NCBI GenBank assembly: GCA_023436205.1
Contig: JAEZKC010000048.1
Span: 39,772-103,771 of the forward strand
Direction of reading: 5' to 3'
Source: Fibrobacterota bacterium
GTDB lineage: Bacteria > Fibrobacterota > Chitinivibrionia > Chitinivibrionales > Chitinispirillaceae
DNA length: 64,000 nt
Shown: positions 24,946-34,273 of the stretch, in pieces
How the letters are laid out: every line of letters starts with the position of its first letter
Position numbering within the stretch: the stretch's first letter is position 1
Translations under genes and position numbers: made by a program
Notes under the pieces: model-generated
Seen by the model: only the letters and a program-made list of their open reading frames with translations
What the model was told of the DNA's origin: nothing
Database searches by the model: none

Positions 24946-26373
24946 TTACTTACTCTTAAGATACTTATCCACTGCCTTGGCAGCTTCTCTTCCATGGAAA
25001 ATCGCCCTGACAACCAATGATGCTCCAGTTCCGGCATCTCCCGCCACAAATACCCCTTCCTGGCAGGTCTGGTAATCCGAGGCACACTTAATATTTCCGC
25101 GGCTGTCAAATTCCACCTCTAGGTCATCAAGCAACCGGTTATGGGTCACATGCACAAATCCCATCGCAAGCAGGACCAGATCAACTCGCATTGAAAATTC
25201 GCTTCCGGGGACCTCTGCCATTTTCATGGATCCATCGGCTTGTCTTTGCCAATCCACTCTGGCAAAATGAGCTTCTTCCAGTTTAACTGAACGACCTGTG
25301 AATTGTTTTGTTACAATACTCCAGTCACGTTCACAGCCTTCCTGGTGAGATGAAGATGTACGCAGAATATTTGGCCAAGCCGGCCAGTTGGGGTTCCAGC
25401 TGTTGTCCCATACTGGAGGTTTGGGCATAATTTCATACTGGTAGACTTTTTTCGCCCCTTGACGAATAGAAGTTCCCACACAGTCAGAACCGGTATCACC
25501 ACCACCAATGACAAGTACAACCTTGTTCTTGGCATTTATTCTGGGAAGTTCACTAAGTTCACCGGAAACATACTTGTTTGAAAGTGTGAGGAAATCCATG
25601 GCATAATGAATCCCTTCAAGACCTCTTCCGGGAACCTGCAGGTCACGAGGTTGACCGGCACCCATGGTGAGCAGAATGACATCAAAGGTCTTTTTAAGGT
25701 AGCGCACGGAAATATCTTCACCAATGCAAACGTTGGGTTCGAATTTAACACCTTCTGCACTCATCTGTTCAAGGCGGCGGTCGATAACCCATTTTTCCAG
25801 TTTGAAATCAGGAATACCGTAACGGAGAATACCGCCGATTTTGGGATCCTTTTCAAAAAGGGTTACCTTATGGCCGGCACGACGCAACTGCTGGGCTGCA
25901 GCCAAACCTGCTGGTCCGCTACCGATAATTGCCACTCGTTTACCAGTTTCCACTTTAGGAGGTCTTGGAATAATCCAGCCTTTTTGGAATCCCATTTCCA
26001 CAATTGCGAGTTCGATCTGCTTTATGGTGACAGGTGCACTGTTGATCGACAGTGTACAGGCCGCTTCACAGGGCGCAGGACAAATTCTGCCTGTTATTTC
26101 AGGTAAATTGTTCGTGGCTTCCAGACGCAGCAGGGCCTCATACCAATCACCTCTGTAAACAGCATCGTTCCATTCCGGAATGAGATTGTAAACCGGGCAG
26201 CCTGATGCATGACAAAAAGGAATGCCGCAATCCATGCAGCGTGCACCCTGTGTCTTGAGTTCTTCTGGTGGCAGTGATACCGTAAACTCTTTATAATTGC
26301 GCAGGCGCTCCTCAACAGACCGGTAGGTGCCGGTTACCCGCTGGTACTCCATAAATCCTGTTGCTTTTCCCAT
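24946..26373 (-). CDS. gltD: Glutamate synthase small subunit
   Basis: A 475-residue NADPH-binding flavoprotein partner of GltB in the GOGAT reaction (glutamine plus 2-oxoglutarate to two glutamate). The N-terminal cysteine-rich region binds iron-sulphur clusters (GARCMDCGIPFCHASGCPV and ICPAPCEAACTL). The FAD loop is VAIIGSGPAGLAAAQ near 150 and the NADPH loop VIGGGDTGSDC near 290. The closing VFVAGDAGTGASLVVRAI is typical. The start codon shares a base with the gltB stop, so the two subunits are translationally coupled. Confidence 0.95.
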   Translation of the reverse strand: MGKATGFMEYQRVTGTYRSVEERLRNYKEFTVSLPPEELKTQGARCMDCGIPFCHASGCPVYNLIPEWNDAVYRGDWYEALLRLEATNNLPEITGRICPAPCEAACTLSINSAPVTIKQIELAIVEMGFQKGWIIPRPPKVETGKRVAIIGSGPAGLAAAQQLRRAGHKVTLFEKDPKIGGILRYGIPDFKLEKWVIDRRLEQMSAEGVKFEPNVCIGEDISVRYLKKTFDVILLTMGAGQPRDLQVPGRGLEGIHYAMDFLTLSNKYVSGELSELPRINAKNKVVLVIGGGDTGSDCVGTSIRQGAKKVYQYEIMPKPPVWDNSWNPNWPAWPNILRTSSSHQEGCERDWSIVTKQFTGRSVKLEEAHFARVDWQRQADGSMKMAEVPGSEFSMRVDLVLLAMGFVHVTHNRLLDDLEVEFDSRGNIKCASDYQTCQEGVFVAGDAGTGASLVVRAIFHGREAAKAVDKYLKSK

Positions 26374-29300
26374 TATTTAAAAACCTCCTCGGTCATGGTA
26401 ACCACTTCAGTTTCCTTTGATTCTGATTTCTTGATTCTCTCAAGAGCTTTTTTGTAATCGATTGGCATAACTTTAACAAACTGCGGGAGCATTTCTGTCC
26501 AGTCTCTTAAAATTCTGGATGCGTGCTCACTGCCGGTAAGATTGACATGGTTAGAAATCAAATTGTAGAGCAATTTATTGTCTTCCTCGTCCATCACCGG
26601 TTCAATGTCAACCATTTCCAGATTGCACTTGGTATCGAAAAGCTGATCCTCGTCAAGGATAAAAGCGATCCCTCCACTCATGCCCGCTGCAAAGTTGATC
26701 CCCGTTTTACCCAGAACCACTACTGTTCCGCCTGTCATGTATTCGCATCCGTGATCACCAACACCTTCGACAACTGCCGTGGCACCGCTGTTGCGCACCG
26801 CAAAGCGTTCTCCGGCCATGCCGTTGATATATACTTCACCTTTGGTTGCGCCAAACAGGTTCACGTTTCCGGTGATGATATTGTTTTGAGGACGGAATGT
26901 GGAGCCTTTAGGAGGATACACGATCAGTTTACCGCCTGAGAGCCCCTTGCCAAAGTAGTCATTGGCATCACCTTCAAGTTCAAAGGTTATTCCAGGAGCC
27001 AGAAATGCTCCGAAACTTTGCCCGGCGGAACCGGTGAACTTGCATTTGATAGTGTCGGCCGGCAGACCTGCTGATCCGTACTTTTTAGAAACTTCAGATG
27101 AAAGCATGGTCCCAACTGTTCGATTGCAGTTGCGGATTGAGGCAAACAGAGAAACTGGTTGGCTATTTTCGAGTGCCGGGGCACTTTTACTGATTAGTTC
27201 ACCGTCCAGTGACAGAGAGAAATCATGCACCTGTGAAGTCGTGCACCGCAGGCTTCCTCCCTCCGGCATGATAGGTGCCGTGAGGACTCTTGAGAAGTCT
27301 AACCCCTTGGCCTTCCAATGTTCGACGGCTCTGTTTACATCTAATACATCGACTCTGCCAACCATTTCGTCAATGGTTCTGAAGCCGAGTTCAGACATTA
27401 TTTCTCTTACATCCTGAGCGATGAATCTCATGAAATTGATAAGATGCTCGGGTTTTCCTGCGAAACGGGAGCGGAGTTTGGGATCCTGAGTGGCTACACC
27501 GACCGGGCAGGTGTTAAGATGACATTTGCGCATCATAATACAGCCCATGGTGACCAGGCTCATGGTTCCGAAACCATATTCTTCGGCTCCAAGAAGTGCT
27601 GCAATTACAACGTCACGACCGGTTTTGATCTGTCCGTCAGTCTGTACACGAATCCTGTCGCGCAGTCTGTTCATTACCAGTGTCTGCTGAGTTTCAGCTA
27701 AACCGATTTCCCAAGGCATACCAGCATGTTTTATGGAGGAAATAGGAGATGCTCCTGTTCCGCCATCGTGACCGCTGATGAGAACCATATCTGCTTTTCC
27801 CTTAGCTACTCCAGCAGCGATAGTCCCCACACCAGCTTCTGATACCAGCTTTACAGATATTCTAGCTTCGGGGTTGGCGTTTTTAAGATCAAAAATGAGC
27901 TGCGCCAAATCCTCGATGGAGTAGATGTCATGGTGAGGCGGGGGAGAGATGAGCATCACACCTGGTGTGGAATGACGAACCTTGGCTATGATTTCATCCA
28001 CTTTGTGTCCGGGAAGCTGACCACCCTCACCGGGCTTTGCTCCCTGCGCCATTTTGATTTGCAGTTCCCTGGAGTTAACCAGGTAGTTACTTGTAACTCC
28101 GAAACGACCGGAGGCAACCTGTTTTATGGCACTCTTCTTGGAATCGCCGTTGGGTAATGGAACATAGCGTATTTCGTCTTCACCACCCTCACCTGAATTG
28201 CTCTGCGCACCCAGGCGGTTCATGGCGATTGCAATGGTTTCGTGAGCTTCCTTGCTGATAGATCCAAAGGACATTGCGGAAGACACGAACCGTTTTACGA
28301 TTGATTCCACTGGCTCTACCTCGTCGAGAGGTACCGGGGTGCCTTTCTTGAGTGTGAAAAGTCCTCGAAGGGTGCAGAGATTTTTGCTGGTGTTGTTCAC
28401 CTCGGAGGCGTATTGCTTGTAAAACGAATAGTTTTCTTCTCTGATAGCACGATGAATCAGTGTTATGGCATCGGGACTGAGCAGATGCTTTTCAGAGAAG
28501 CGACGGTAGTGGTAATTGCCACCTGAATCGAGAGTCTCCCGTTCACCATCAGATTTGCTGAATGCCTGTTTGTGTCGGGCGATTACTTCTGCAGCTACGG
28601 TTTCGATGCTGATTCCACCTATGCGGGAACTTGTACCCGGAAAATAAGTGTCAACCAGAGTCGAGTTAAGACCTACCGCTTCGAAAATCTGGGCTCCACG
28701 ATAGCTTCTGATCGTCGAAACACCCATTTTGGACATGACTTTCAGAAGACCTTTCTTAACAGCTGTAATATAATGCTCGCATGCTGTTTCCAGACGCAGC
28801 CCTTCAGGCAGTTTTCCACTCTCTTTCAGATTGGCAATAAGTTCAAACGCCAGATAAGGGTTTACGGCACTGGCACCATAGCCAACCAGGGTCGCAAAAT
28901 GCATAACTTCCCGGGCCTCTCCAGTTTCAATGATTAGCCCGGTGAGCTGGCGTTTTTGGCTTTTCACAAGATGGTGGTGAACTGCAGATGTGGCCAGTAG
29001 TGCAGGAATAGGAGCATGGTTTTCATCAACATCCTTATCGCTGAGGATAATTAGTGAGAAACCGTCGTCCACCTTCTTTTCAGCCATATTACAGAGTTCT
29101 TTCAGTGCTTTTTCAAACCCCTTTTCTCCTTCGGTAGCATCGAAAACCATAGGCAGAACACAGGACCGGTATCCTTCCAGATCAAGATTTCTGAGTTTGT
29201 CCATGTCATCGTTTGAAAGAACCGGATGGGGAAGTTTAAGCTGATGGCAATGCTGAGGCGTTTCATCAAGCAGATTGCCTTCTCGTCCTACAAAGCTCAT

Positions 29301-30905
29301 AAGGCTCATCACCATGTTTTCTCTGTAAGGATCGATGGGGGGATTTGTAACCTGGGCAAAAAGCTGCTTGAAATAATTGTAAAGCAACTGTGGTTTGTCC
29401 GAAAGAGCCGCAAGTGCAGCATCGTTACCCATGGAACCCACTGGTTCCTGGGCATTTTCAGCCATCGGGCTCAGGATCATCTTGATGTCTTCCAGGGTAT
29501 ATCCGAATACCCATTGACGGGTCAGAAGAGCCGGGTGCTCAATGCGAACAGGGCCTGGAACCTGGAAAAGACCTTTCATTTCAATGCGATTCTGCTCGAT
29601 CCATCTACGGTATGGTTTGCGTCTTGAAACAGAGGCCTTGACTTCATTATCGTACACCACTCTCTGCCGTACTGTGTCCACCAGGAACATCTTTCCGGGT
29701 GCGAGTCGGCCTTTCTGCAGCACATCTTCCGGAGAAATATCGAGCACACCCACCTCTGAGGCCATTACTACTTTGCCGCTCTTGGTAATTACGTAACGGG
29801 CCGGACGAAGACCGTTTCGGTCCAGTGTGGCACCGATCCTTACGCCATCGGTAAACGCCAGCGCTGCCGGACCGTCCCAGGGTTCCATGATTGCTGCGTG
29901 ATATTCATAAAAGGCGCGTTTATCTTCGCTTATGTGGTATTTTTGTCCGAAAGCTTCCGGAACCATCATCATGATACTGTGTTCTATCGTGCGTCCGCTT
30001 AATGAGAGGAGTTCAAAAACATTGTCGAAAATACCTGAATCGCTCATGTTCATATCGATGATTGGAAAGAGCTTCTGAAGTTCATCACCGAAGAGCGGGG
30101 ACTTCAGTGTCTTTTCGCGAGCGTTCATCTTGTTCATGTTACCCCTGAGGGTATTGATTTCACCGTTGTGGGCCATGTAACGGAAGGGTTGAGCCAGAGG
30201 CCAGGAGGGGAATGTGTTAGTGCTGTACCGTTGGTGAATAAGCGCCAGAGCACTTTGGAAATCTTTATCGGCAAGATCCGGATAGAAATGCTCAAACTGG
30301 GGCGCTACAAACATACCCTTGTAGGTGATTGTCTTGCTTGAAAAAGATGGAATGTAAACGTCTTCCAGGGTGTATCTTTTCTGTTTGGAAGCACGCTCAA
30401 TGGATTTTCTGGTTATGTAAAGCTTTCGCTCGAGTGCATCTCCGGACAGATTGGGAAAAGAGACAAACACCTGAGACATAAAGGGCATACAGGAACGGGC
30501 CATTTCACCAAGGCAGTCAGGGCAGATTGGCACATCTCGCCATCCAAGAATCTTTCCACCTTCACTCGTGATTGTTTTCTTTATAAGATCAACCGCTCCA
30601 AGTCTTCTGCGCTCATCCTGTGGCAGAAACAGAAAAGCAGCACCGTAGGTGCCTTCCGCAGGCAATCTGAAACCGAGTTTCTCGCATTCCCGTGAAAAGA
30701 AAAGATGTGGAATCTGCAGCAGCATTCCCGCTCCGTCTCCGGTCATCGAATCACCGCCTACTGCTCCGCGATGAGCCAGATTTTTCAGGATGGTTATTCC
30801 ATCCGTCACGATCTGGTGAGATCGTTGACCGTTGATGTTAACCACGAAGCCTACGCCGCAGCTGTCGTGTTCGTAAAATGGATCATACAGCCCGTGTTGT
30901 TTCAT
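26373..30905 (-). CDS. gltB: Glutamate synthase large subunit
   Basis: A 1510-residue enzyme, normal length for the family. It releases ammonia from glutamine in an N-terminal Ntn amidotransferase domain. The catalytic Cys16 in HDSCGVGF becomes the N-terminus after removal of a short propeptide. The central domain and FMN-binding synthase barrel follow (GGTGASPISSIKHAGMPWE), with the 3Fe-4S cysteines in MRKCHLNTCPVGVATQDP. The C-terminal beta-helix (GERFAVRNSGATAVVEG) is complete. GAAGGAAAGAG precedes the ATG. It sits 52 bp after the PEP/pyruvate-binding gene on the same strand, and may share its transcript. Confidence 0.97.
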   Translation of the reverse strand: MKQHGLYDPFYEHDSCGVGFVVNINGQRSHQIVTDGITILKNLAHRGAVGGDSMTGDGAGMLLQIPHLFFSRECEKLGFRLPAEGTYGAAFLFLPQDERRRLGAVDLIKKTITSEGGKILGWRDVPICPDCLGEMARSCMPFMSQVFVSFPNLSGDALERKLYITRKSIERASKQKRYTLEDVYIPSFSSKTITYKGMFVAPQFEHFYPDLADKDFQSALALIHQRYSTNTFPSWPLAQPFRYMAHNGEINTLRGNMNKMNAREKTLKSPLFGDELQKLFPIIDMNMSDSGIFDNVFELLSLSGRTIEHSIMMMVPEAFGQKYHISEDKRAFYEYHAAIMEPWDGPAALAFTDGVRIGATLDRNGLRPARYVITKSGKVVMASEVGVLDISPEDVLQKGRLAPGKMFLVDTVRQRVVYDNEVKASVSRRKPYRRWIEQNRIEMKGLFQVPGPVRIEHPALLTRQWVFGYTLEDIKMILSPMAENAQEPVGSMGNDAALAALSDKPQLLYNYFKQLFAQVTNPPIDPYRENMVMSLMSFVGREGNLLDETPQHCHQLKLPHPVLSNDDMDKLRNLDLEGYRSCVLPMVFDATEGEKGFEKALKELCNMAEKKVDDGFSLIILSDKDVDENHAPIPALLATSAVHHHLVKSQKRQLTGLIIETGEAREVMHFATLVGYGASAVNPYLAFELIANLKESGKLPEGLRLETACEHYITAVKKGLLKVMSKMGVSTIRSYRGAQIFEAVGLNSTLVDTYFPGTSSRIGGISIETVAAEVIARHKQAFSKSDGERETLDSGGNYHYRRFSEKHLLSPDAITLIHRAIREENYSFYKQYASEVNNTSKNLCTLRGLFTLKKGTPVPLDEVEPVESIVKRFVSSAMSFGSISKEAHETIAIAMNRLGAQSNSGEGGEDEIRYVPLPNGDSKKSAIKQVASGRFGVTSNYLVNSRELQIKMAQGAKPGEGGQLPGHKVDEIIAKVRHSTPGVMLISPPPHHDIYSIEDLAQLIFDLKNANPEARISVKLVSEAGVGTIAAGVAKGKADMVLISGHDGGTGASPISSIKHAGMPWEIGLAETQQTLVMNRLRDRIRVQTDGQIKTGRDVVIAALLGAEEYGFGTMSLVTMGCIMMRKCHLNTCPVGVATQDPKLRSRFAGKPEHLINFMRFIAQDVREIMSELGFRTIDEMVGRVDVLDVNRAVEHWKAKGLDFSRVLTAPIMPEGGSLRCTTSQVHDFSLSLDGELISKSAPALENSQPVSLFASIRNCNRTVGTMLSSEVSKKYGSAGLPADTIKCKFTGSAGQSFGAFLAPGITFELEGDANDYFGKGLSGGKLIVYPPKGSTFRPQNNIITGNVNLFGATKGEVYINGMAGERFAVRNSGATAVVEGVGDHGCEYMTGGTVVVLGKTGINFAAGMSGGIAFILDEDQLFDTKCNLEMVDIEPVMDEEDNKLLYNLISNHVNLTGSEHASRILRDWTEMLPQFVKVMPIDYKKALERIKKSESKETEVVTMTEEVFK

Positions 30906-30957
30906 CTCTTTCCTTCTGTCCTGTTAGGGTTGCATATATGTTTTGAACTTTTCTTTT

Positions 30958-33567
30958 TCATTTTCTGTAAACGATGCCTCTCTGCTTAACAGAATCAATG
31001 TGAATAAGCAAATCGGGATCATTTCTGTCAGCATCGATAACTTTTACCACATGCGACCATCCGGATGCTTCCGGAATCAAACTCTGCAGCCTGTTTTCCC
31101 TGTCAATGAAAAACTGGTGATCAGTACGGTTTCCCGCTCTCTCCGGGTAAACTGCGAGGTAGAGCATGTCCATTTCCACCAGATCATTGAAAAAATGGGT
31201 GCCCAGGGATACATCCGGGATAAGCCCTTCGTGCATGTAGGCGATTTCACAAATGATTGAAACGGTGTTGATTTCTGCAAACGATACCGGCACTCCCAGG
31301 GAGGGAGTGGTAGTGCCCCACCTTCCGGGGCCGACAAGCATAATTGAATCTGCAGCTCTTTCATCAGATAAATGAGTTAATTTACCTATGAGTCGGGCAA
31401 TCGAATACCTCTCCCCTTCAGACAGACTTGAATATGCAGAAGGCACTACATAAATGATTCGATCGACCGTGCTTGCAAGACTATTCCCGATGATCGGTCC
31501 GGTTGTGGAGAGGATAAGCTTGTCATCAGATACTTTGGCCATGTCAGGAAGCACACCGCCGCCTCTTCGAACCTGAAAAGGACGACATTGCACGATGTTT
31601 ATCTTTAGTTCCTGCTCACCGATAAAATTTGCAGTGAACTCAATGTCAACAGGGTAATCATAGGCCTGCTGAAGCGTGGAGAGAACCTCTCTCATATCGT
31701 TTACAAACGGTGTGTTACTGAGGAAATTTTGAAAAGTAAGTACTCTCGTGAACACATTTTTCAATCCGTATTCTTCGGCCCTCTGCTGCATCTCCTCGTC
31801 AACAGATGTGAACATATCAAGATCAAGTCCCTGAGCTCGTCTGGCCACTTTTTCCAGTGGTTCGCTGCCAAGACGATTTGCCTTCAGATCCAGGACATCT
31901 ACTTTGCGCTGGCTGTACCGCCTTAAATCCGCATGGGCTGATTCCGGTCTGGCAAGTGGATCACTTAATGAAACCACTCTAGTATAGTCATCATCATGCC
32001 GGTCAACTGCCCTGGTCCCCAATCCAAACACCAGCCGCAACATGCCGCTTGTGGGGTCAATGCTTTCATTCCACACATAAGGGTTAAAGGAAAATCCCAC
32101 ACCTGCAGTCTGGGGGAAGAACAGGTCTTTGTAAAAGGAGCCGGACACCCGCTGCACCAGCAGTGCCATCTGCTCATCCTGATCAAGCAGGTTCCAGTGT
32201 GCCCTGTAGGAGAGAGCCTCCGGCGCCATTGTGCTTGCGTATACCTTGCGCACAGCGTCCATGAAATTATCAAGACGCTCTTCCGGGGCCCCCTGGTTTG
32301 CGCAGAACACACTTTCATACTTTCCGCTGAATGCATTTCCGTATGCATCCTCAAGCAGACTTGATGAACGCACGATGATGGGATACTGCCCGAAATAATT
32401 GAGCATCTCCATAAACTGAGCTTTTATATCTTCCGGGAAGGTTCCGCTGAGGAGACGCTGCCGTGCCTCCTGTGCTCTATCAAGGAGATGGTCGGGATTA
32501 GTCTTGAGCTTGCGGCGCATCCACCAGCAGCCGTTTCTGATAAGATAGGTATAGAACACGTCGCTTCCGACGTAAAACGAATCGTGTGCACCCAGACGAT
32601 CATGCCAGCGGGGATCTTTCTTGAGGAGAATTGACCTGGCCAGAAGCATTCCTGCAGATTTCCCGCCGATAAGCCCCGTACCTATCATTCTCTTGCCGAT
32701 TTCCACCAGGTCATCGATGGAAAAGTATCTCTTTGCCAGCTCCATTATCTGCGGTTCGCGAGTAATCGCCATGCGCAGCAGTTTGAGAACCACCTGTTCC
32801 GTTTCAGGAATAGGATGACCGCTCCTGAGAGCCTCTGCCGCCTCCTGTGCTCGAGAAAAGGTGCGGGTCCAGTAGTCGAATCTGTGTGCGCTGAAATCAA
32901 GCCATGGCTGGGGGACAGATGAGAGCACCTGAGAGATGACTGCGCTTTGGCGTACGGGTGAAAAGCATTCATCACTGTCCCAGGAGTGCAGCATGTACAT
33001 GGTATCGGAGTAACGCTTGTAGACTTTCAGGGGATGAATATAAAGCCTGTTACTGTTTCTATAGACATCTATGACCACCTGCGCGGTTTTGTGAATTGCA
33101 TCAACGGCTAGAGAGGTGTGGCGGTCTTTTAGAAGTGCGAAATAGGTGGCAGTGTCAAAATCATAGAGATAGGGGCAGGTCAGCATGAAAAAGTTGCCAA
33201 GCATTCGGTCGCTGTACCAGTCCGCAGCCAGCTCCGAAAGGGAATCAAAGACATAGCAGGCACCTTTTCCAAATCGCTCGATTACTTTGAAGATCTCATC
33301 TATGAAGGGCTCAAAACCCTCTTCTGGATGCAGGCGGAATACTTCAGCGGTAACACCGGGGGGGAGGAGATATTCGTGGTCGGCAAAGCGGAAATAAATA
33401 AGCTGACGGCCCTCGGCAAAGGCTTTATTGCAGAAAGGGTGCACGAAGGGGATGTAGTCCTGGACGCTCTCCACTTGCCATACTATGTTATCGCCGGGTC
33501 TGATTCCTTTTAGAACAGCATCAAGGCCTTTGATTCCGGTGCTGAGAAGTTTGTGTACTTTTTCCAT
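30958..33567 (-). CDS. PEP/pyruvate-binding (PPDK_N) protein with degenerate KaiC-like N-terminus
   Basis: An 869-residue protein. Residues 1-215 follow the KaiC/RadA fold: STGIKGLDAVLKGIRPGD at the start and YVFDSLSELAADW as the Walker B strand. However, the Walker A loop (GxxGxGKT) is missing. From about 300 to 700 it is an ATP-grasp-type pyruvate/PEP synthase nucleotide domain: LIGGKSAGMLLARSILLKK, PIIVRSSSLLEDAYGNAFSG and DIEFTAN with INIVQCRPFQ. The swivelling phosphohistidine domain and the PEP barrel are absent; instead about 170 residues of unknown fold follow (VGPGRWGTTTPSLGVPVSF). It is therefore not a complete PEP synthase and may be a regulatory or phosphotransfer protein. Confidence 0.82.
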   Translation of the reverse strand: MEKVHKLLSTGIKGLDAVLKGIRPGDNIVWQVESVQDYIPFVHPFCNKAFAEGRQLIYFRFADHEYLLPPGVTAEVFRLHPEEGFEPFIDEIFKVIERFGKGACYVFDSLSELAADWYSDRMLGNFFMLTCPYLYDFDTATYFALLKDRHTSLAVDAIHKTAQVVIDVYRNSNRLYIHPLKVYKRYSDTMYMLHSWDSDECFSPVRQSAVISQVLSSVPQPWLDFSAHRFDYWTRTFSRAQEAAEALRSGHPIPETEQVVLKLLRMAITREPQIMELAKRYFSIDDLVEIGKRMIGTGLIGGKSAGMLLARSILLKKDPRWHDRLGAHDSFYVGSDVFYTYLIRNGCWWMRRKLKTNPDHLLDRAQEARQRLLSGTFPEDIKAQFMEMLNYFGQYPIIVRSSSLLEDAYGNAFSGKYESVFCANQGAPEERLDNFMDAVRKVYASTMAPEALSYRAHWNLLDQDEQMALLVQRVSGSFYKDLFFPQTAGVGFSFNPYVWNESIDPTSGMLRLVFGLGTRAVDRHDDDYTRVVSLSDPLARPESAHADLRRYSQRKVDVLDLKANRLGSEPLEKVARRAQGLDLDMFTSVDEEMQQRAEEYGLKNVFTRVLTFQNFLSNTPFVNDMREVLSTLQQAYDYPVDIEFTANFIGEQELKINIVQCRPFQVRRGGGVLPDMAKVSDDKLILSTTGPIIGNSLASTVDRIIYVVPSAYSSLSEGERYSIARLIGKLTHLSDERAADSIMLVGPGRWGTTTPSLGVPVSFAEINTVSIICEIAYMHEGLIPDVSLGTHFFNDLVEMDMLYLAVYPERAGNRTDHQFFIDRENRLQSLIPEASGWSHVVKVIDADRNDPDLLIHIDSVKQRGIVYRK

Positions 33568-33791
33568 ACTGCCTGACGCTGCTACTGAGGGAGATCCGAA
33601 AGGCTAATTCCGAATAAGCCCGCCAGTTATTCACTATTTTAGTTCCGCGCAAGAAATATGCAACATTTGTGCCATGACAAATTCACGAAGAAAGAATGAT
33701 AAGTATACATTTCTGCAGGCACTTGTTGCCGATTTTTCAGATAAAAACTGTCAAAAAACAGTGTTCAGGTAAGCCATTTATATTTGTATGG

Positions 33792-33959
33792 TACAAAAAT
33801 GTGGAATATATGAGCCGGAATTGTAAGCTGGATGGTGCTGATACAAAAAAATGCCCCTTCGGCAGGGGCGCGATGAAAACTCAGGGGCTCTTTGGAAGTG
33901 GCAAAAACAGGTGTGTTACAAAAATGTGCTATGTTGCTTCGGTTTTAATACAAAAATGT
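33792..33959. repeat. Dispersed short repeats TACAAAAATGT
   Basis: TACAAAAATGT occurs exactly at 33792-33802, 33917-33927 and 33949-33959, with a variant TACAAAAAAATG at 33842-33853. On the minus strand each reads ACATTTTTGTA. A second word, TTCGGCAGG, occurs at 33858-33866 and again near 34003. Their spacing is irregular, so this is not a CRISPR-like array. Confidence 0.6.
33842..33869 (-). terminator. Rho-independent terminator on the minus strand, downstream of proB
   Basis: On the minus strand GCCCCT and AGGGGC (33853-33858 with 33864-33869) form a six-pair GC stem with a five-base loop, followed directly by ATTTTTTTG. It is the first clear terminator after proB, about 400 bp downstream, and would leave a long 3' untranslated region. 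Confidence 0.7.
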
Positions 33960-34273
33960 TCTGGATTGGCGGGTTTGGGCAGGATGAATCATACCAGACC
34001 CGTTCGGCAGGAGCAAAAATCCACCAATAGTCGGGTTTTAAAATTCTCGGTGTTTTTGTGGCCAAAGGAGGGGGCAACGAAAGGCGTGAGGTGTTGAGTA
34101 CTGCGGGAAGATTAGGCTCTGATGACTGATTTTGAGAGTATTTCAGTGTGGAGATGAATGCGGTGACCTGAGAGGCGTCTTCGCCGTTATCATAAAAAAA
34201 TCACGAAAGAAGGAGACCGAGTACGCGTACGAGTACCGCTATGCTGAGCACGATTGACGATGCGGTTTTCTGC

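Larger units (their letters stand above)
33568..34273. other. 706-bp stretch without a convincing gene
   Basis: No ORF here has a ribosome site with a plausible protein. The 133-codon plus-strand frame starting at 33696 is cysteine- and lysine-rich with no family likeness and is built partly on short DNA repeats. The stretch holds three exact and one altered copy of TACAAAAATGT, a minus-strand terminator, several small stems, and the 10-bp palindrome GTACGCGTAC at 34221-34230. It lies downstream of proB and upstream of the PEP/pyruvate-binding gene, both on the minus strand. Confidence 0.6.

Noticed and set aside
26523..30989. Many antisense frames over gltB, such as 26523-26939 and 28572-28937
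   Set aside because: They lie wholly inside a confident 1510-codon gene and have no recognisable product.
33792..33959. CRISPR-like array from the TACAAAAATGT repeats
   Set aside because: Repeat units are only 11 bases, spacing is irregular (about 50, 75 and 32), and no cas genes are present.
33696..34097. A 133-codon plus-strand frame
   Set aside because: No ribosome site, unusual Cys/Lys-rich composition, and short DNA repeats recur in it. No family likeness.
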